DNA of 35,217 bases from JADGGV01 sp035715725 (GCA_035715725.1 DASTKT010000239.1:1-35217), one strand, 5' to 3'. Positions 1 through 7,401 are shown, counted from the first letter of the stretch. The notes: a model not told the origin generated them from the sequence alone. Numbers and translations are program-made.

Positions 1-32
1 GTACGCCCGCACGACCGGAGGTGTGTCCGTTC

Positions 33-268
33 TCGCGGCCGAAGGCCGCGACAGCGAGCGCAGCGAGCGTGCGCGCGCCGCAGGCGAGCGACAGCGTCAG
101 CGTGCGTGGCCCGCAGGGCCACGACAGTGAAACGTGCGCGGCCCGCAGGGCCGCGACAGCGCCAGCGTGCGCGAGCCGCAGGCGAGCGACAGGGAACCGT
201 GCGTGGCGCCGCAGGCGCCACGACAGCGCAGCGTACGCGCGCCGCCGGGCGCCCGGCCGCGCGGCCAA
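33..268. repeat. Tandem array of seven small hairpins with a conserved linker
   Basis: Seven short palindromes (near 35-49, 73-89, 106-122, 138-154, 171-187, 203-221, 237-252) are separated by a 15-16 nt linker of the form GACAGNGNNANCGTGC; the first linker is longer. The period is about 32-35 bp. Palindrome arms differ between units but remain self-complementary: the units at 106-122 and 138-154 differ by a compensated T-A to C-G pair. Most loops contain GCAG. The same family recurs inverted at 11455-11609. I see no coding potential here. Function is unknown; it resembles REP/BIME-type intergenic repeats in organisation only. Confidence 0.8.
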
Positions 269-320
269 CCTCGTATGCCCGCCCGGCGCCCGCAAGCCAG
301 CCCGGCCAGTAAGCGGACAA

Positions 321-363
321 AACGACGGCCGGCCCGCGGTTGCCCACGGGCCGGCCAGTCGTT
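321..363. terminator. Long inverted repeat, terminator-like
   Basis: A 16-nt left arm (321-336) pairs with 347-363 with one bulged base, leaving a loop of about 10 nt. A run of six T (378-383) follows 14 nt later on the plus strand, too far for a classic intrinsic terminator. The hairpin may end a transcript entering from the left or process an RNA from the repeat array. Confidence 0.4.
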
Positions 364-569
364 CGCACTGAAGGGTATTTTTTGGAGCCCAGTCGATGAC
401 GACTGGTAACCTCCCCTCGCGTTCCGCCGTCCTCCGTGGAGGCATGACGTCCGGCTCGGGAGTCGGCTCCGTAGGAGTGTGCTGTCGGCCCAAAAATTGA
501 CCCCCCAGTACGCCCGACTCAACACCAAAGCTAGCGGCCGAAGGACCTCCAGTCAATGCTCCGACAGGC
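364..569. other. Non-coding stretch with short inverted repeats
   Basis: No gene is supported here. It contains a 7-bp stem hairpin at 389-406, a 5-bp one at 431-442 and a GGAG/CTCC repeat near 459-470. At 493-506 is an AAAAATTGACCCCC segment, which reversed (GGGGGTCAATTTTT) resembles sequences found at ends of some IS21-like elements; there is no transposase nearby. It may be a small RNA or a decayed element end; I cannot decide. Confidence 0.35.
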
Positions 570-1238
570 CTATGGCACCACGTCCGGGCGCGTGTGATAA
601 AGCGCCAGAACCGTCGCCTGGTCGGCCGGCGAGAGCCGCGGCGCCGACGCCCGGGCGTTCATGAGGTCCGCCTCGCTCGGGGAGTGCTGCCCGATCCCGA
701 GCACGTGCCCGAGCTCGTGCGTCACGGTCCGCCGCGCCCGCGCCGAGTCGGTCGCCAGCGAGGCCAGCACCTGGACGAGCATCTTCACCCGCCCGCCCTG
801 CGCCGAGCCCTTGATCGGGAACGGCTCGAGCCGCGTCGGCGGCGTCGCCAGGCAGAAGGTCGTCACCGCGACGCCCGTCAGGTCCGGCACGCACTGGCCC
901 GTCTCGACCGGGAGCGCGACCCCGGTCCACAGCAGGACCACGTCGGCATCCTCGATCGCGGACGCCGCCACGATCCGGAACTCCCCGTACTTCATCGTCG
1001 CGTTCCACGCCGCCGCGCCCTGGTCCAGCGCCCGGGCGAGCGCCGCCGTCGCGGCCGCGTCGCCACCCTCCGCGTACACCCGGATCGTCGACCCCGACGG
1101 CCAGCGCAGCACCGTCCCACTCCCGCTCGTCGGCAGTGCGTACGTGTACGCGCCGGGGAGTGCCGGCACGGTCGGCGCGTCGCACGCCGCGAGCAGCAGC
1201 GCCAGCCCTGCCGCCGCCGCCGCGCGAGCCGGCCTCAT
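570..1238 (-). CDS. Secreted matrixin-like zinc metalloprotease lipoprotein
   Basis: 222 aa. The N-terminus is a lipoprotein signal peptide (ALLLAACD, lipobox cysteine about residue 19), so the enzyme is probably anchored to a membrane on the periplasmic or outer side. Near the C-terminus is HELGHVLGIGQHS followed by DLM: the zinc-binding HExxHxxG-type helix, a third His, and the Met turn of metzincins. The Gly-to-third-His spacing is one residue longer than in classic metzincins, a spacing I believe also occurs in bacterial matrixin-like proteins. The ATG is preceded by GGGAGG and overlaps the stop of the upstream gene by 4 nt, so the two are translationally coupled. Substrate unknown. Protease call confident, biological role not. 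Confidence 0.8.
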   Translation of the reverse strand: MRPARAAAAAGLALLLAACDAPTVPALPGAYTYALPTSGSGTVLRWPSGSTIRVYAEGGDAAATAALARALDQGAAAWNATMKYGEFRIVAASAIEDADVVLLWTGVALPVETGQCVPDLTGVAVTTFCLATPPTRLEPFPIKGSAQGGRVKMLVQVLASLATDSARARRTVTHELGHVLGIGQHSPSEADLMNARASAPRLSPADQATVLALYHTRPDVVP

Positions 1239-1882
1239 CGCGGGCCTCCCGTGCCGATCCCCACCTGCAGCAGCGCGCGATACGCCCCGCCCCCCTTCAC
1301 CCCGCCCGCCTCCAGCGTCGGGGTTCCGAACGCGTGCGCCTGCAGCGTGAGGCCCAGGTCCAGCACGAAGCGCCCGATCGGCCGCGTCCAGCCGCCGCCC
1401 ACCTCCGCCAGCGGCTCGACCCGGGCGCCCCCCGCGAAGATGCCCTCCCGCTCCGCGACGTAGCGGATCCCGCCGAAGCCCGCCCGCACGAAGCTCGCGC
1501 CCCCGGCCGCGTAGCGGACCCCGACCACGCCGTGCCCCACGCCGAGCCGCTGCACGTCGCGCGCGCCGAAGCCCTCCTCCGCCCGCAGCTCCGAGAACGT
1601 CCAGCCGGCCGACGCCTCCAGCGACACTCTCGGCCGCAACGGAACGCCCACCGACGCCACCACCACCGGCGCCGGCGCCGCCCGCAGCGTGACCGGGGCC
1701 ACCGGCCGCCCGCCCCCCGCCGCGACCTCGTCCTTCACCAGCGCGCTCGATGCCGCCACCCCCGCCCGCACCTCCACCGCGACGCCCTGCGCCGCGGCCG
1801 GCCGCGCGCCCGCCATGCCGAGGAGCCCGACCATCACCGCGCCGGCCAGCAGCCGAACGAAAAAAACCGCGGCCGTGCGCAC
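1235..1882 (-). CDS. Probable outer-membrane beta-barrel protein, unknown function
   Basis: 215 aa from the GTG chosen here. The N-terminus (RTAAVFFVRLLAGAVMVG..ARPAAAQ) is a good Sec signal peptide with an AxA cleavage site. The mature part is rich in alternating hydrophobic/polar strands with Gly and Val (for example GVGHGVVGVRYAAGG and GRFVLDLGLTLQAHAFG) and has no catalytic motif, fitting a small outer-membrane barrel. The frame is open upstream to 2077, but that would place the signal peptide over 60 residues into the protein; ATG at 1945 is a second choice. No clear Shine-Dalgarno supports any start. Its stop overlaps the start of the metalloprotease lipoprotein, so the pair is one operon. 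Confidence 0.65.
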   Translation of the reverse strand: MRTAAVFFVRLLAGAVMVGLLGMAGARPAAAQGVAVEVRAGVAASSALVKDEVAAGGGRPVAPVTLRAAPAPVVVASVGVPLRPRVSLEASAGWTFSELRAEEGFGARDVQRLGVGHGVVGVRYAAGGASFVRAGFGGIRYVAEREGIFAGGARVEPLAEVGGGWTRPIGRFVLDLGLTLQAHAFGTPTLEAGGVKGGGAYRALLQVGIGTGGPR

Positions 1883-2171
1883 GCATGCCGCGGTCGGCCC
1901 GCCGTCCCGTTCCACCAGGGATACAAAAGACGAAGCGGCCGCCATGCTGCTGACGACCGCCCGCCTTGCCACGGCGCTCTCCCCGGAGTTCCCGCTCGCC
2001 GTGACGACCATGTTGTGCCCGGACGTAGTGCACGTTCGGGTCCACTCCGGGGCCAAAGAGCTATCGCTATGCGGCATCGTCGCTTATCTGATATCGGTCG
2101 AACCTCGGGCGTCCACGTACCCGGCTACTTTTTGCGGTGTTCCGCCCCTTTTGTTCGCGCGGCACCGCCGC

Positions 2172-3047
2172 TCAGCCCTCCGCGCGGTACTGCCGCAGCC
2201 GCCCCAGGTTCAGCCGGTCCTCGGTCACCAGGTCCTCGCCCTTCGGCGTCTCCAGCACCTTCGGCACGGCGCGGAAGCGATCGTCCGTCATCAGCCGCCG
2301 GAACGGGGCGTCGCCCAGCGTGCCTTCGCCGATCCCGGCGTGGCGGTCGCGCCGGCTGCCGTGCCCGCCCACGGAGTCGTTCAGGTGGAAGAGCCGCAGC
2401 GTGTCCAGGCCGAGCACGTCCCCGAAGCGGGCCGTGACGCCGTCGTAGTCGCCGACGAGGTCGTAGCCGGCGGCCCAGACGTGGCAGGTGTCGAGGCAGA
2501 TCCCGACGCGGTCGCGCAGCGGCGCGCGGATCCGCTCGCGCATCGCCGCGAGCTGCTCGAAGGTCGCGCCGAGCACGCGGCCGCTCCCGGCGGTGGTCTC
2601 CAGCAGGACCTGCGTCGCGCCGCCGACCTCCTCCAGCGCCCGCTCGATGGCCTCCGCGTTCTGCGCGAGCCCGCGGTCGAAGTCGCCGTCCGTCGCGTTC
2701 CCCGGGTGCGTGACGATGTACTCGATGCCGAGCGCCGTGCAGCGCTCGAGCTCCATGCGGAAGGACGCGTACGACCGCTCGAACAGGACGGGATCGGGCG
2801 ACGCGAGGTTGATGAGGTACGAGTCGTGGGAGGCGACGGCGACGATCGCATGGGCGCGGCGCTCCTCCTGGAACGCGGCCACCAGCACGTCGTCGCACGC
2901 ACGCTCGGCCCAGCGGTTCGGCTGCTTCGTGAAGACCTGGACGACGACGGAGTCGATCTCGGCCGCCCGCTCGGGCGCACGCTGGACGCCGCCCGCGGTG
3001 GAGACGTGCGCGCCCAGCTCGTCGCGCGGCTCGGGGGCCGCTGTCAC
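2172..3047 (-). CDS. nfo: Endonuclease IV (AP endonuclease)
   Basis: 291 aa, normal for the family. Endonuclease IV cleaves the backbone 5' of abasic sites in base excision repair using a trinuclear zinc centre. All nine expected ligands are visible: H74 (SHDSYLIN), H114 (THPG), E150 (LLETTAG), D186 and H189 (LDTCHVW), H221 (FHLNDS), D234 and H236 (DRHAGIGEG), E266 (LETP). The GTG start lies in a GTGA overlap with the stop of the thioredoxin gene, so it is translated by coupling. Pairing of a repair nuclease with an oxidative-stress thioredoxin fits repair of oxidative base loss, though that is inference. Confidence 0.97.
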   Translation of the reverse strand: MTAAPEPRDELGAHVSTAGGVQRAPERAAEIDSVVVQVFTKQPNRWAERACDDVLVAAFQEERRAHAIVAVASHDSYLINLASPDPVLFERSYASFRMELERCTALGIEYIVTHPGNATDGDFDRGLAQNAEAIERALEEVGGATQVLLETTAGSGRVLGATFEQLAAMRERIRAPLRDRVGICLDTCHVWAAGYDLVGDYDGVTARFGDVLGLDTLRLFHLNDSVGGHGSRRDRHAGIGEGTLGDAPFRRLMTDDRFRAVPKVLETPKGEDLVTEDRLNLGRLRQYRAEG

Positions 3048-3505
3048 GAGCGCGCCCGGGCGATGGCCTCGTCGACCAAGGACTCGAGCCGCGGTTTCGG
3101 CACGGCGCCGGTCTGCCGGGCGGCCTCGCGGCCGTCCACGAAGACGGCCAGCGTCGGGATGCCGCGAACCTGGTGGCGGGCCGCCATGGCGGGGTTGCGG
3201 TCCGTGTCCAGCTTCGCGACGACGATCTGCCCGGCTCGCTCACGGGCGAGCTGGTCCAACAGCGGCGCCATCAGCTTGCATGGGCCGCACCAATCGGCAT
3301 AGAAATCGACCACCACCGGCACCTCGCTTCCGGATACCACGCGCTCCAGATCGTTGTCGCCGACCCGGATGGGACGGTCGAGCAGGATCGGGCGCCCACA
3401 CTCCCCGCACTTCGGCCGCAGCGCCAGCCGCGTGAGGTCCACCCGGTTCAGGGTGCCGCAGAACGGGCACGGCACCGTTGCCTTGCGCGACGTGTCCTGC
3501 TCCAT
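3044..3505 (-). CDS. trxC: Thioredoxin 2 (zinc-ribbon thioredoxin)
   Basis: 153 aa. The N-terminal zinc ribbon has CPFC (13-16) and CGEC (33-36); the C-terminal thioredoxin fold has the redox site WCGPC (C73, C76) and the cis-proline segment GIPT. This is the TrxC/thioredoxin 2 layout: a cytosolic disulfide reductase whose Zn module responds to oxidation. The ATG is preceded by GGAGAG. Further in-frame upstream coding reads as shadow. It is the first gene of an operon with endonuclease IV. The likely reducing partner, a thioredoxin reductase, is encoded at 15439-16461. Confidence 0.95.
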   Translation of the reverse strand: MEQDTSRKATVPCPFCGTLNRVDLTRLALRPKCGECGRPILLDRPIRVGDNDLERVVSGSEVPVVVDFYADWCGPCKLMAPLLDQLARERAGQIVVAKLDTDRNPAMAARHQVRGIPTLAVFVDGREAARQTGAVPKPRLESLVDEAIARARS

Positions 3506-3533
3506 TACCGCTCTCCGTCGGTGCGTTCGAAGA

Positions 3534-3563
3534 AAAGTACGCGGCCGGAACTCGGCGTCGCAA
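3534..3563 (-). promoter_or_regulatory. Promoter of trxC-nfo
   Basis: On the minus strand, TTGCGA (3563-3558) and TACTTT (3539-3534) are separated by 18 bp. The predicted start near 3527 gives a leader of about 21 nt carrying the GGAGAG ribosome site of trxC. Confidence 0.5.
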
Positions 3564-3610
3564 CGTCGCACGCGGCGCCGCGCCGGCCCTTGACGTTCAG
3601 GAGGAGGAGG

Positions 3611-4153
3611 ATGCCCTTCAATCCGTGGCACGAGCTCGCGCCGGGCCCCGCGGTACCCGACGAGCTGAACGCGATCATCGAGATCCCGCGCGGCAGCCGG
3701 AACAAGTACGAGCTCGACAAGGAGACCGGGCTCTTCAAGTTCGACCGGCTGCTCTACAGCGCCGTCCACTACCCCGGGGACTACGGCTTCATCCCGCAAA
3801 CGCTGGCCGACGACGGCGACCCGCTCGACGTCCTGGTCATGACCACCGAGCCGACGTTCCCGGGGTGCCTCGTCGTCGTGCGCCCCATCGGCCTCTTCGA
3901 GATGAAGGACGAGAAAGGCTTCGACGAGAAGATCCTCGCCGTCCCCGTCAACGACCCGCTCTACACCGAGTACCACGGGCTCGACGACGTCGCCTCGCAC
4001 TACCTCCGCGAGGTCGAGCACTTCTTCGAGATCTACAAGGAGCTCGAGGGCGTGCGCACCACCGTCCTCGGCTGGCAACGGATGGACCGCACGCGCGCGG
4101 TCATCCAGGCGTGCATCGCGCTCTACCAGGAGCGCGGCCGGATCGGCGAATAG
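3611..4153 (+). CDS. ppa: Inorganic pyrophosphatase (family I)
   Basis: 180 aa, the size of bacterial soluble family I enzymes, which hydrolyse pyrophosphate to drive biosynthesis forward. Visible signatures: IEIPRGSRNKYE near the N-terminus, the YPGDYGFIPQT segment, and the DDGDPLDVLV motif with the metal-binding aspartates. The C-terminal EVEHFFEIYKELEG is also typical. The ATG is directly preceded by a long purine tract (GGAGGAGGAGG), a very strong but close Shine-Dalgarno. It is divergent from trxC and ends against the hairpin at 4163-4190. Confidence 0.96.
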   Translation: MPFNPWHELAPGPAVPDELNAIIEIPRGSRNKYELDKETGLFKFDRLLYSAVHYPGDYGFIPQTLADDGDPLDVLVMTTEPTFPGCLVVVRPIGLFEMKDEKGFDEKILAVPVNDPLYTEYHGLDDVASHYLREVEHFFEIYKELEGVRTTVLGWQRMDRTRAVIQACIALYQERGRIGE

Positions 4154-4157
4154 CCGC

Positions 4158-4190
4158 AAAAAGGACGCGGCGCCGTAAGGCGCCGCGTCC
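4158..4190. terminator. Bidirectional terminator between ppa and the small lipoprotein gene
   Basis: A perfect 12-bp stem (4163-4174 with 4179-4190) and a GTAA loop. Five A at 4158-4162 give a U tract on the minus strand, so it is a canonical intrinsic terminator for the lipoprotein gene and a plain hairpin for ppa. Confidence 0.8.
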
Positions 4191-4218
4191 ATGCTTCGAG
4201 CCTGCCGTGCGACCCGGA

Positions 4219-4428
4219 TCAGCTGCCCGAGGTCGTCGTGGCCGGCGTCGTCATCGCACCGGTCGTGTCGTGCGCCATCCCGGTGTCCATCGGCGCGGCC
4301 GGAGCGGCCGGAGCCGGAGCGGGCGTCGTCTCGACCGCCGGCGTCGTCTCCTCCGGAACCTCTTCCTTCTTCTGGCACGCGACGAAAGCCATCGAGACGG
4401 CCACCGCCAGGATCCACGAGCGCTTCAT
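4219..4428 (-). CDS. Small Pro/Ala/Thr-rich lipoprotein
   Basis: 69 aa. The signal peptide (MKRSWILAVAVSMAFVAC) ends in a lipobox with Cys about residue 18. The mature chain has a charged KKEEVPEE patch followed by a low-complexity tail rich in Ala, Pro and Thr, with no folded domain visible. Expression support is strong: GGAGAGGTGAG just before the ATG, a TTGACA promoter upstream and an intrinsic terminator downstream. Gene reality is likely; function unknown, perhaps a cell-surface spacer. Confidence 0.75.
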   Translation of the reverse strand: MKRSWILAVAVSMAFVACQKKEEVPEETTPAVETTPAPAPAAPAAPMDTGMAHDTTGAMTTPATTTSGS

Positions 4429-4778
4429 ACTCACCTCTCCGATTGAGGTCGCAACCGCTTCGCGCCGAAGTGGCCCGAAGCTTACTCCGCCGACGGCTTG
4501 CGCCCTCGGCATGAGCTCCCGCCCCCGGGAGCATGATCGGGCAAGATAATGCGGGGCCGCTGCATGGGTGTCAAGCACTCGGTCCCGCGATACGGCGCCG
4601 AGCGACGCTCCGGTCCGCCGGCGCTTCCCCTCCGATTCCAGTGTGCGCGAATCCGTGCTCGCGGCACGCCTTACGGCACGCTCGTGCACAACCCGGGCCG
4701 CCGCTCCGGTGACCCGTCCCGGGTACGCTTCTTGCCCCCCTCGACACATGGAGGTCGGACCCGGAACGATCACGGAAC
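4429..4778. other. 350-bp divergent intergenic region
   Basis: It separates the small lipoprotein gene (minus) from the zinc-ribbon protein gene (plus). It holds the minus-strand promoter at 4546-4574 and, just inside the predicted leader, a 6-bp stem hairpin at 4515-4532 (GCTCCC/GGGAGC). I found no convincing ORF. A plus-strand promoter for 4779 is not clear; TACGCT near 4730 could be a -10 box. Confidence 0.5.
4546..4574 (-). promoter_or_regulatory. Promoter of the small lipoprotein gene
   Basis: A perfect TTGACA (4574-4569), 17 bp, then CATTAT (4551-4546) on the minus strand. The predicted start near 4539 gives a leader of about 110 nt. Confidence 0.6.
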
Positions 4779-5300
4779 ATGTTGTCGCTCACGGCATTAT
4801 ACCTCACCCTCGTCATCGTGCTGCCGCTCGCATTGAGCGCGGCGATCAGTCTCCGCGGACTCCCCGCCGGCCGCTCCTGCCCCGTCTGTGGCACCGAGAC
4901 GTTCCGGCTGGTCGCCCGCTGGCTGCGATGGGTGCGCCTGGGCGGCGGTGAGCGGCTCCACTCGCGCTGGTGTGCGAGGTGTGGGTGGCAGGGGGTGTCG
5001 CGCGTATGCGAGACCGTCCGGGCCCACCCGCACCCCGCTATCGCCTCCGCACCCTCCACGCGGACCATCGAGTTGTGCGGTCTGGTCGTGGACGGTCGCG
5101 CCTGGCGGGTTCTGTTGCAGACGTGGTGTGAGGGCCCCGCCTGGCGGGGACAGCTTCTCTTCGTCGGCCCGCTCGGTCGGATCTGCTCCGACGGCGAGGC
5201 GCCGTTCAGCGGGGGGACGTACCACGAGATCCTGCATCAGGCGATGGCGCTGTCGGAGCCGACGCTGACCGGCCGCCTGCGGACGATGATCTCGGAATAG
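4779..5300 (+). CDS. Membrane-anchored zinc-ribbon protein, unknown function
   Basis: 173 aa. One N-terminal transmembrane helix (LTALYLTLVIVLPLALSAAI), then two CxxC knuckles, CPVC and CARC, about 34 residues apart, forming a likely zinc ribbon. The rest is compact and ends in a helix (YHEILHQAMALSEPTLTGRL). No enzyme motif is visible. It is monocistronic and converges on the Nudix gene with a shared hairpin. No good Shine-Dalgarno precedes the ATG. Role unknown; a sensor or assembly factor is possible. Confidence 0.65.
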   Translation: MLSLTALYLTLVIVLPLALSAAISLRGLPAGRSCPVCGTETFRLVARWLRWVRLGGGERLHSRWCARCGWQGVSRVCETVRAHPHPAIASAPSTRTIELCGLVVDGRAWRVLLQTWCEGPAWRGQLLFVGPLGRICSDGEAPFSGGTYHEILHQAMALSEPTLTGRLRTMISE

Positions 5301-5318
5301 GCTGGCGCCGGCCCGGAT

Positions 5319-5360
5319 GCGATCCCGCCCCCCATGCGTCGTCACGAGGGGCGGGATCGC
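5319..5360. terminator. Hairpin between convergent genes
   Basis: A 13-bp perfect stem (5319-5331 with 5348-5360) and a 16-nt loop lie exactly between the two convergent stop codons. There is no T tract on either strand. Probably a shared terminator or 3'-end stabiliser. Confidence 0.55.
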
Positions 5361-5372
5361 GCTTCGTCGACT

Positions 5373-5906
5373 TCAGCTCCGGCCGCTCGCACCGGCGCCC
5401 GGCGCCTCGCCGCCGTCCCCGGCGGACGCCGCCGGCGGCCCCAACTCCTCGGGGCTCAGCCCGAGCAGCGCCGCCGCTTCCCGGAGCATCCGGCGACGCC
5501 CCGGATAGCGAACCCGGCGGACCGCCTCCGGGACGGGGAGCCAGGCGTACGCCGACGTCTCGTCCTCGGCGATCCTGACCTCGTGCCGGAACGCCTCGGC
5601 CAGGAAGTACGTCACCTGCTTGCGCACCAGTGTTCGCCGGTCGGCATCCCCGACGTTGAAGCGGTACGATTCGCTCCACTCGAAGCCGGGGACGAGGCGG
5701 ATGTCGGCGGGCGAGAGACCGGTCTCCTCCGCCAGCTCGCGCAACGCGGCCTGCAGCGTCGTCTCGCCGGGCTGCACGCCGCCCTTGGGGAACTCCCAGA
5801 GCGGGCGCTTCGTCAGCCGGGACAGCAGCAGGAGGACCTCGCAGCCGCCGTCGGCGCGCCGGAAGAAGACGACGACGCCCGCCGACGTGCTACGCTGGAC
5901 GCGCAT
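5373..5906 (-). CDS. Nudix hydrolase
   Basis: 177 aa. It has a full Nudix box: GGVQPGE followed by REL.EETG, the GX5EX7REUXEEXGU pattern that binds the catalytic metals. It starts with TSAGVVVFFRR as in diadenosine-tetraphosphate-type Nudix enzymes and has FPKGGV before the box, so an Ap4A or nucleotide-polyphosphate hydrolase is likely. The C-terminal 30 residues are a low-complexity Ala/Gly tail. It lies 120 bp downstream of metK in the same direction. Substrate cannot be decided from sequence. Confidence 0.85.
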   Translation of the reverse strand: MRVQRSTSAGVVVFFRRADGGCEVLLLLSRLTKRPLWEFPKGGVQPGETTLQAALRELAEETGLSPADIRLVPGFEWSESYRFNVGDADRRTLVRKQVTYFLAEAFRHEVRIAEDETSAYAWLPVPEAVRRVRYPGRRRMLREAAALLGLSPEELGPPAASAGDGGEAPGAGASGRS

Positions 5907-5967
5907 CGGAGACGGACGACGGAACGCCGCGGGCTGCCTGGCTGGCGAGCGGCCGTGCGGCCGTGGC

Positions 5968-5996
5968 GCAGCGGCGCCGGTGCCCCGCGCCGCTGC
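5968..5996. terminator. Hairpin between metK and the Nudix gene
   Basis: A 10-bp perfect stem (5968-5977 with 5987-5996) and a 9-nt loop in the gap after metK. No T tract follows on the minus strand. It may terminate metK transcripts partially or stabilise the 3' end. Confidence 0.4.
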
Positions 5997-6026
5997 CGGT
6001 CGGAACGATCGCGGTGATGCCTCCCG

Positions 6027-7205
6027 TCACGCGTACACCGGCACCACCGGCTCGACCACGACAGCCTCCCACGGGAAGCCGCGGGAGGCGCCGGGCGTGC
6101 GGCCGAAGTGCCCGTAAGACGCGGTCGGCGCGTAGATCGGCCGCAGCAGGTCCAGGTCCTCGATGATGCCCCGGGGCGTCAGGTCGAAGCGCGTGCGGAT
6201 GAAGTCGCGGATCAGGTGCTCCGCCGCCTGCGCGGTGCCGAACGTCTCGACGCCGATCGCCACCGGCTCGGCCACGCCGATCGCGTACGCCACGCAGATC
6301 TCGCAGCGCCGCGCGAGCCCCGCCGCCACGACGTTCTTGGCCGCCCAGCGGGCCGCGTAGGCGGCCGAGCGGTCGACCTTCGAGGGGTCCTTGCCGCTGA
6401 ACGCGCCGCCGCCGTGCCGCGCCGCGCCGCCGTACGTGTCCACGATGATCTTGCGCCCGGTCAGCCCCGTGTCCGTGGCCGGGCCGCCCTCCACGAACGA
6501 GCCCGACGGATTCACCAGGACGCGGTCGGCCCAGCCCGCAGGCAGCCGGTCCGGCGGCAGCGCCGCCGGGATCAGCTCCTCGAGCACGAACGCGCGGATC
6601 GTCTCGCGCCCGACTTCCGGCGTGTGCTGCGTCGACACGACGATGCGGGTGATCTCCGTCGGCAGGCCGTTCTCGTAGCGGACCGAGACCTGGCTCTTGG
6701 CATCCGGGCGCAGCCAGGCGACGCCCCCCGACTTGCGCGCCGCCGCCAGCCCCGCCGTCAGCGCGTGCGCCCACGTGATCGGCGCCGGCATCAGCTCCGG
6801 CGTCTCGCCCGTCGCGTAGCCGAACATCATCCCCTGGTCGCCCGCCCCCTGCGAGCGGCGGTCCAGCTTGTCGACGGCCGAGGCGATCTCGGGCGACTGC
6901 GCGTGCAGCCGGACGTGCACCTCTACGTGGTCGGCCGAAAAGCGCCCGTCGAAGTCGACGTACCCGATGTCCCGGATGGCCGCCCGCGCGGCCGCCTCGA
7001 TCTCCGCGGCGTCGAGCGGAGTCGAGCTGCGGACCTCACCCGCGACGCAGACGTAGTTCTGCGTCACCAGCGTCTCGCACGCGACCCGCGCGTCCGGGTC
7101 CCGCGCCAGGTGCGCGTCCAGCACCGTGTCGCTGATCCGGTCCGCCACCTTGTCGGGGTGCCCCTCCGACACGGATTCGCTCGTCAGGATGAACTCGCCG
7201 GCCAT
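6027..7205 (-). CDS. metK: S-adenosylmethionine synthase
   Basis: 392 aa, typical length. Makes S-adenosylmethionine from methionine and ATP in the cytosol. Signatures: SEGHPDK (residues 13-19), GAGDQGMMFGYA, and the GGGAFSGKDPSKVDRSAAY segment carrying ATP- and metal-binding residues. The start is the ATG with GGAGGG upstream; the frame is open further up, but that part is the RNA leader. The gene is alone with its own promoter (7372-7401) and a long leader holding a SAM-II-type aptamer, so its product very likely represses it. Confidence 0.97.
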   Translation of the reverse strand: MAGEFILTSESVSEGHPDKVADRISDTVLDAHLARDPDARVACETLVTQNYVCVAGEVRSSTPLDAAEIEAAARAAIRDIGYVDFDGRFSADHVEVHVRLHAQSPEIASAVDKLDRRSQGAGDQGMMFGYATGETPELMPAPITWAHALTAGLAAARKSGGVAWLRPDAKSQVSVRYENGLPTEITRIVVSTQHTPEVGRETIRAFVLEELIPAALPPDRLPAGWADRVLVNPSGSFVEGGPATDTGLTGRKIIVDTYGGAARHGGGAFSGKDPSKVDRSAAYAARWAAKNVVAAGLARRCEICVAYAIGVAEPVAIGVETFGTAQAAEHLIRDFIRTRFDLTPRGIIEDLDLLRPIYAPTASYGHFGRTPGASRGFPWEAVVVEPVVPVYA

Positions 7206-7227
7206 CAACCCTCCAGGAAATGCCGAA

Positions 7228-7256
7228 GCCCGCCGCCGGGAGACTCGGCAGCGGGC
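7228..7256 (-). promoter_or_regulatory. Expression-platform hairpin of the metK leader
   Basis: Read on the minus strand, an 11-bp stem (7256-7246 with 7238-7228; one U-G pair) with a 7-nt loop lies between the aptamer and the GGAGGG of metK. There is no U run, so control by access to the ribosome site fits better than termination. Confidence 0.5.
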
Positions 7257-7260
7257 CTCC

Positions 7261-7317
7261 GGCTCTTTAGTGCCTTCTTTTACGTGGGGCACAAGCTGCC
7301 GAATCAAATCCCACGTC
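7261..7317 (-). ncRNA. SAM-II-type riboswitch aptamer upstream of metK
   Basis: On the minus strand, P1 is ACGTGGG (7316-7310) paired with CCCACGT (7288-7282). Its loop opens with ATTTGATT and ends in CTTGTGC. The last four loop bases, GTGC (7292-7289), pair with GCAC (7273-7270) downstream of P1, making an H-type pseudoknot, and the strand continues CTAAAGAG. Loop GATTTG, CTTG before P1', an A-rich joint (AAAAGAAG) and CTAAA after P2 match the SAM-II (SAM-alpha, metA) consensus as I remember it. Placement before metK fits. SAM-V shares this core and is the alternative. Confidence 0.82.
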
Positions 7318-7371
7318 GGCGCCTCGCGCCGAGTTGCGGCCCCCGCCTCCCTGCGGGCGACCGCGTGGCCG

Positions 7372-7401
7372 AACGTACGGGGCGCTCGGCCCGCCTGTCA
7401 A
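7372..7401 (-). promoter_or_regulatory. Promoter of metK
   Basis: TTGACA (7401-7396), 18 bp, TACGTT (7377-7372) on the minus strand. The predicted start near 7365 places the whole aptamer inside a leader of about 160 nt. Confidence 0.55.

Noticed and set aside
33..268. CRISPR array
   Set aside because: The repeats are 15-16 nt linkers around palindromes, not direct repeats of 23-47 nt with unique spacers, and no cas genes are present.
21..528. Long open frames on both strands through the hairpin array
   Set aside because: Their Arg/Ala-rich, periodic translations simply mirror the repeat units; no ribosome site or known domain.
1883..2077. Upstream extension of the beta-barrel gene to an ATG at 2077
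   Set aside because: It would put the signal peptide more than 60 residues from the N-terminus.
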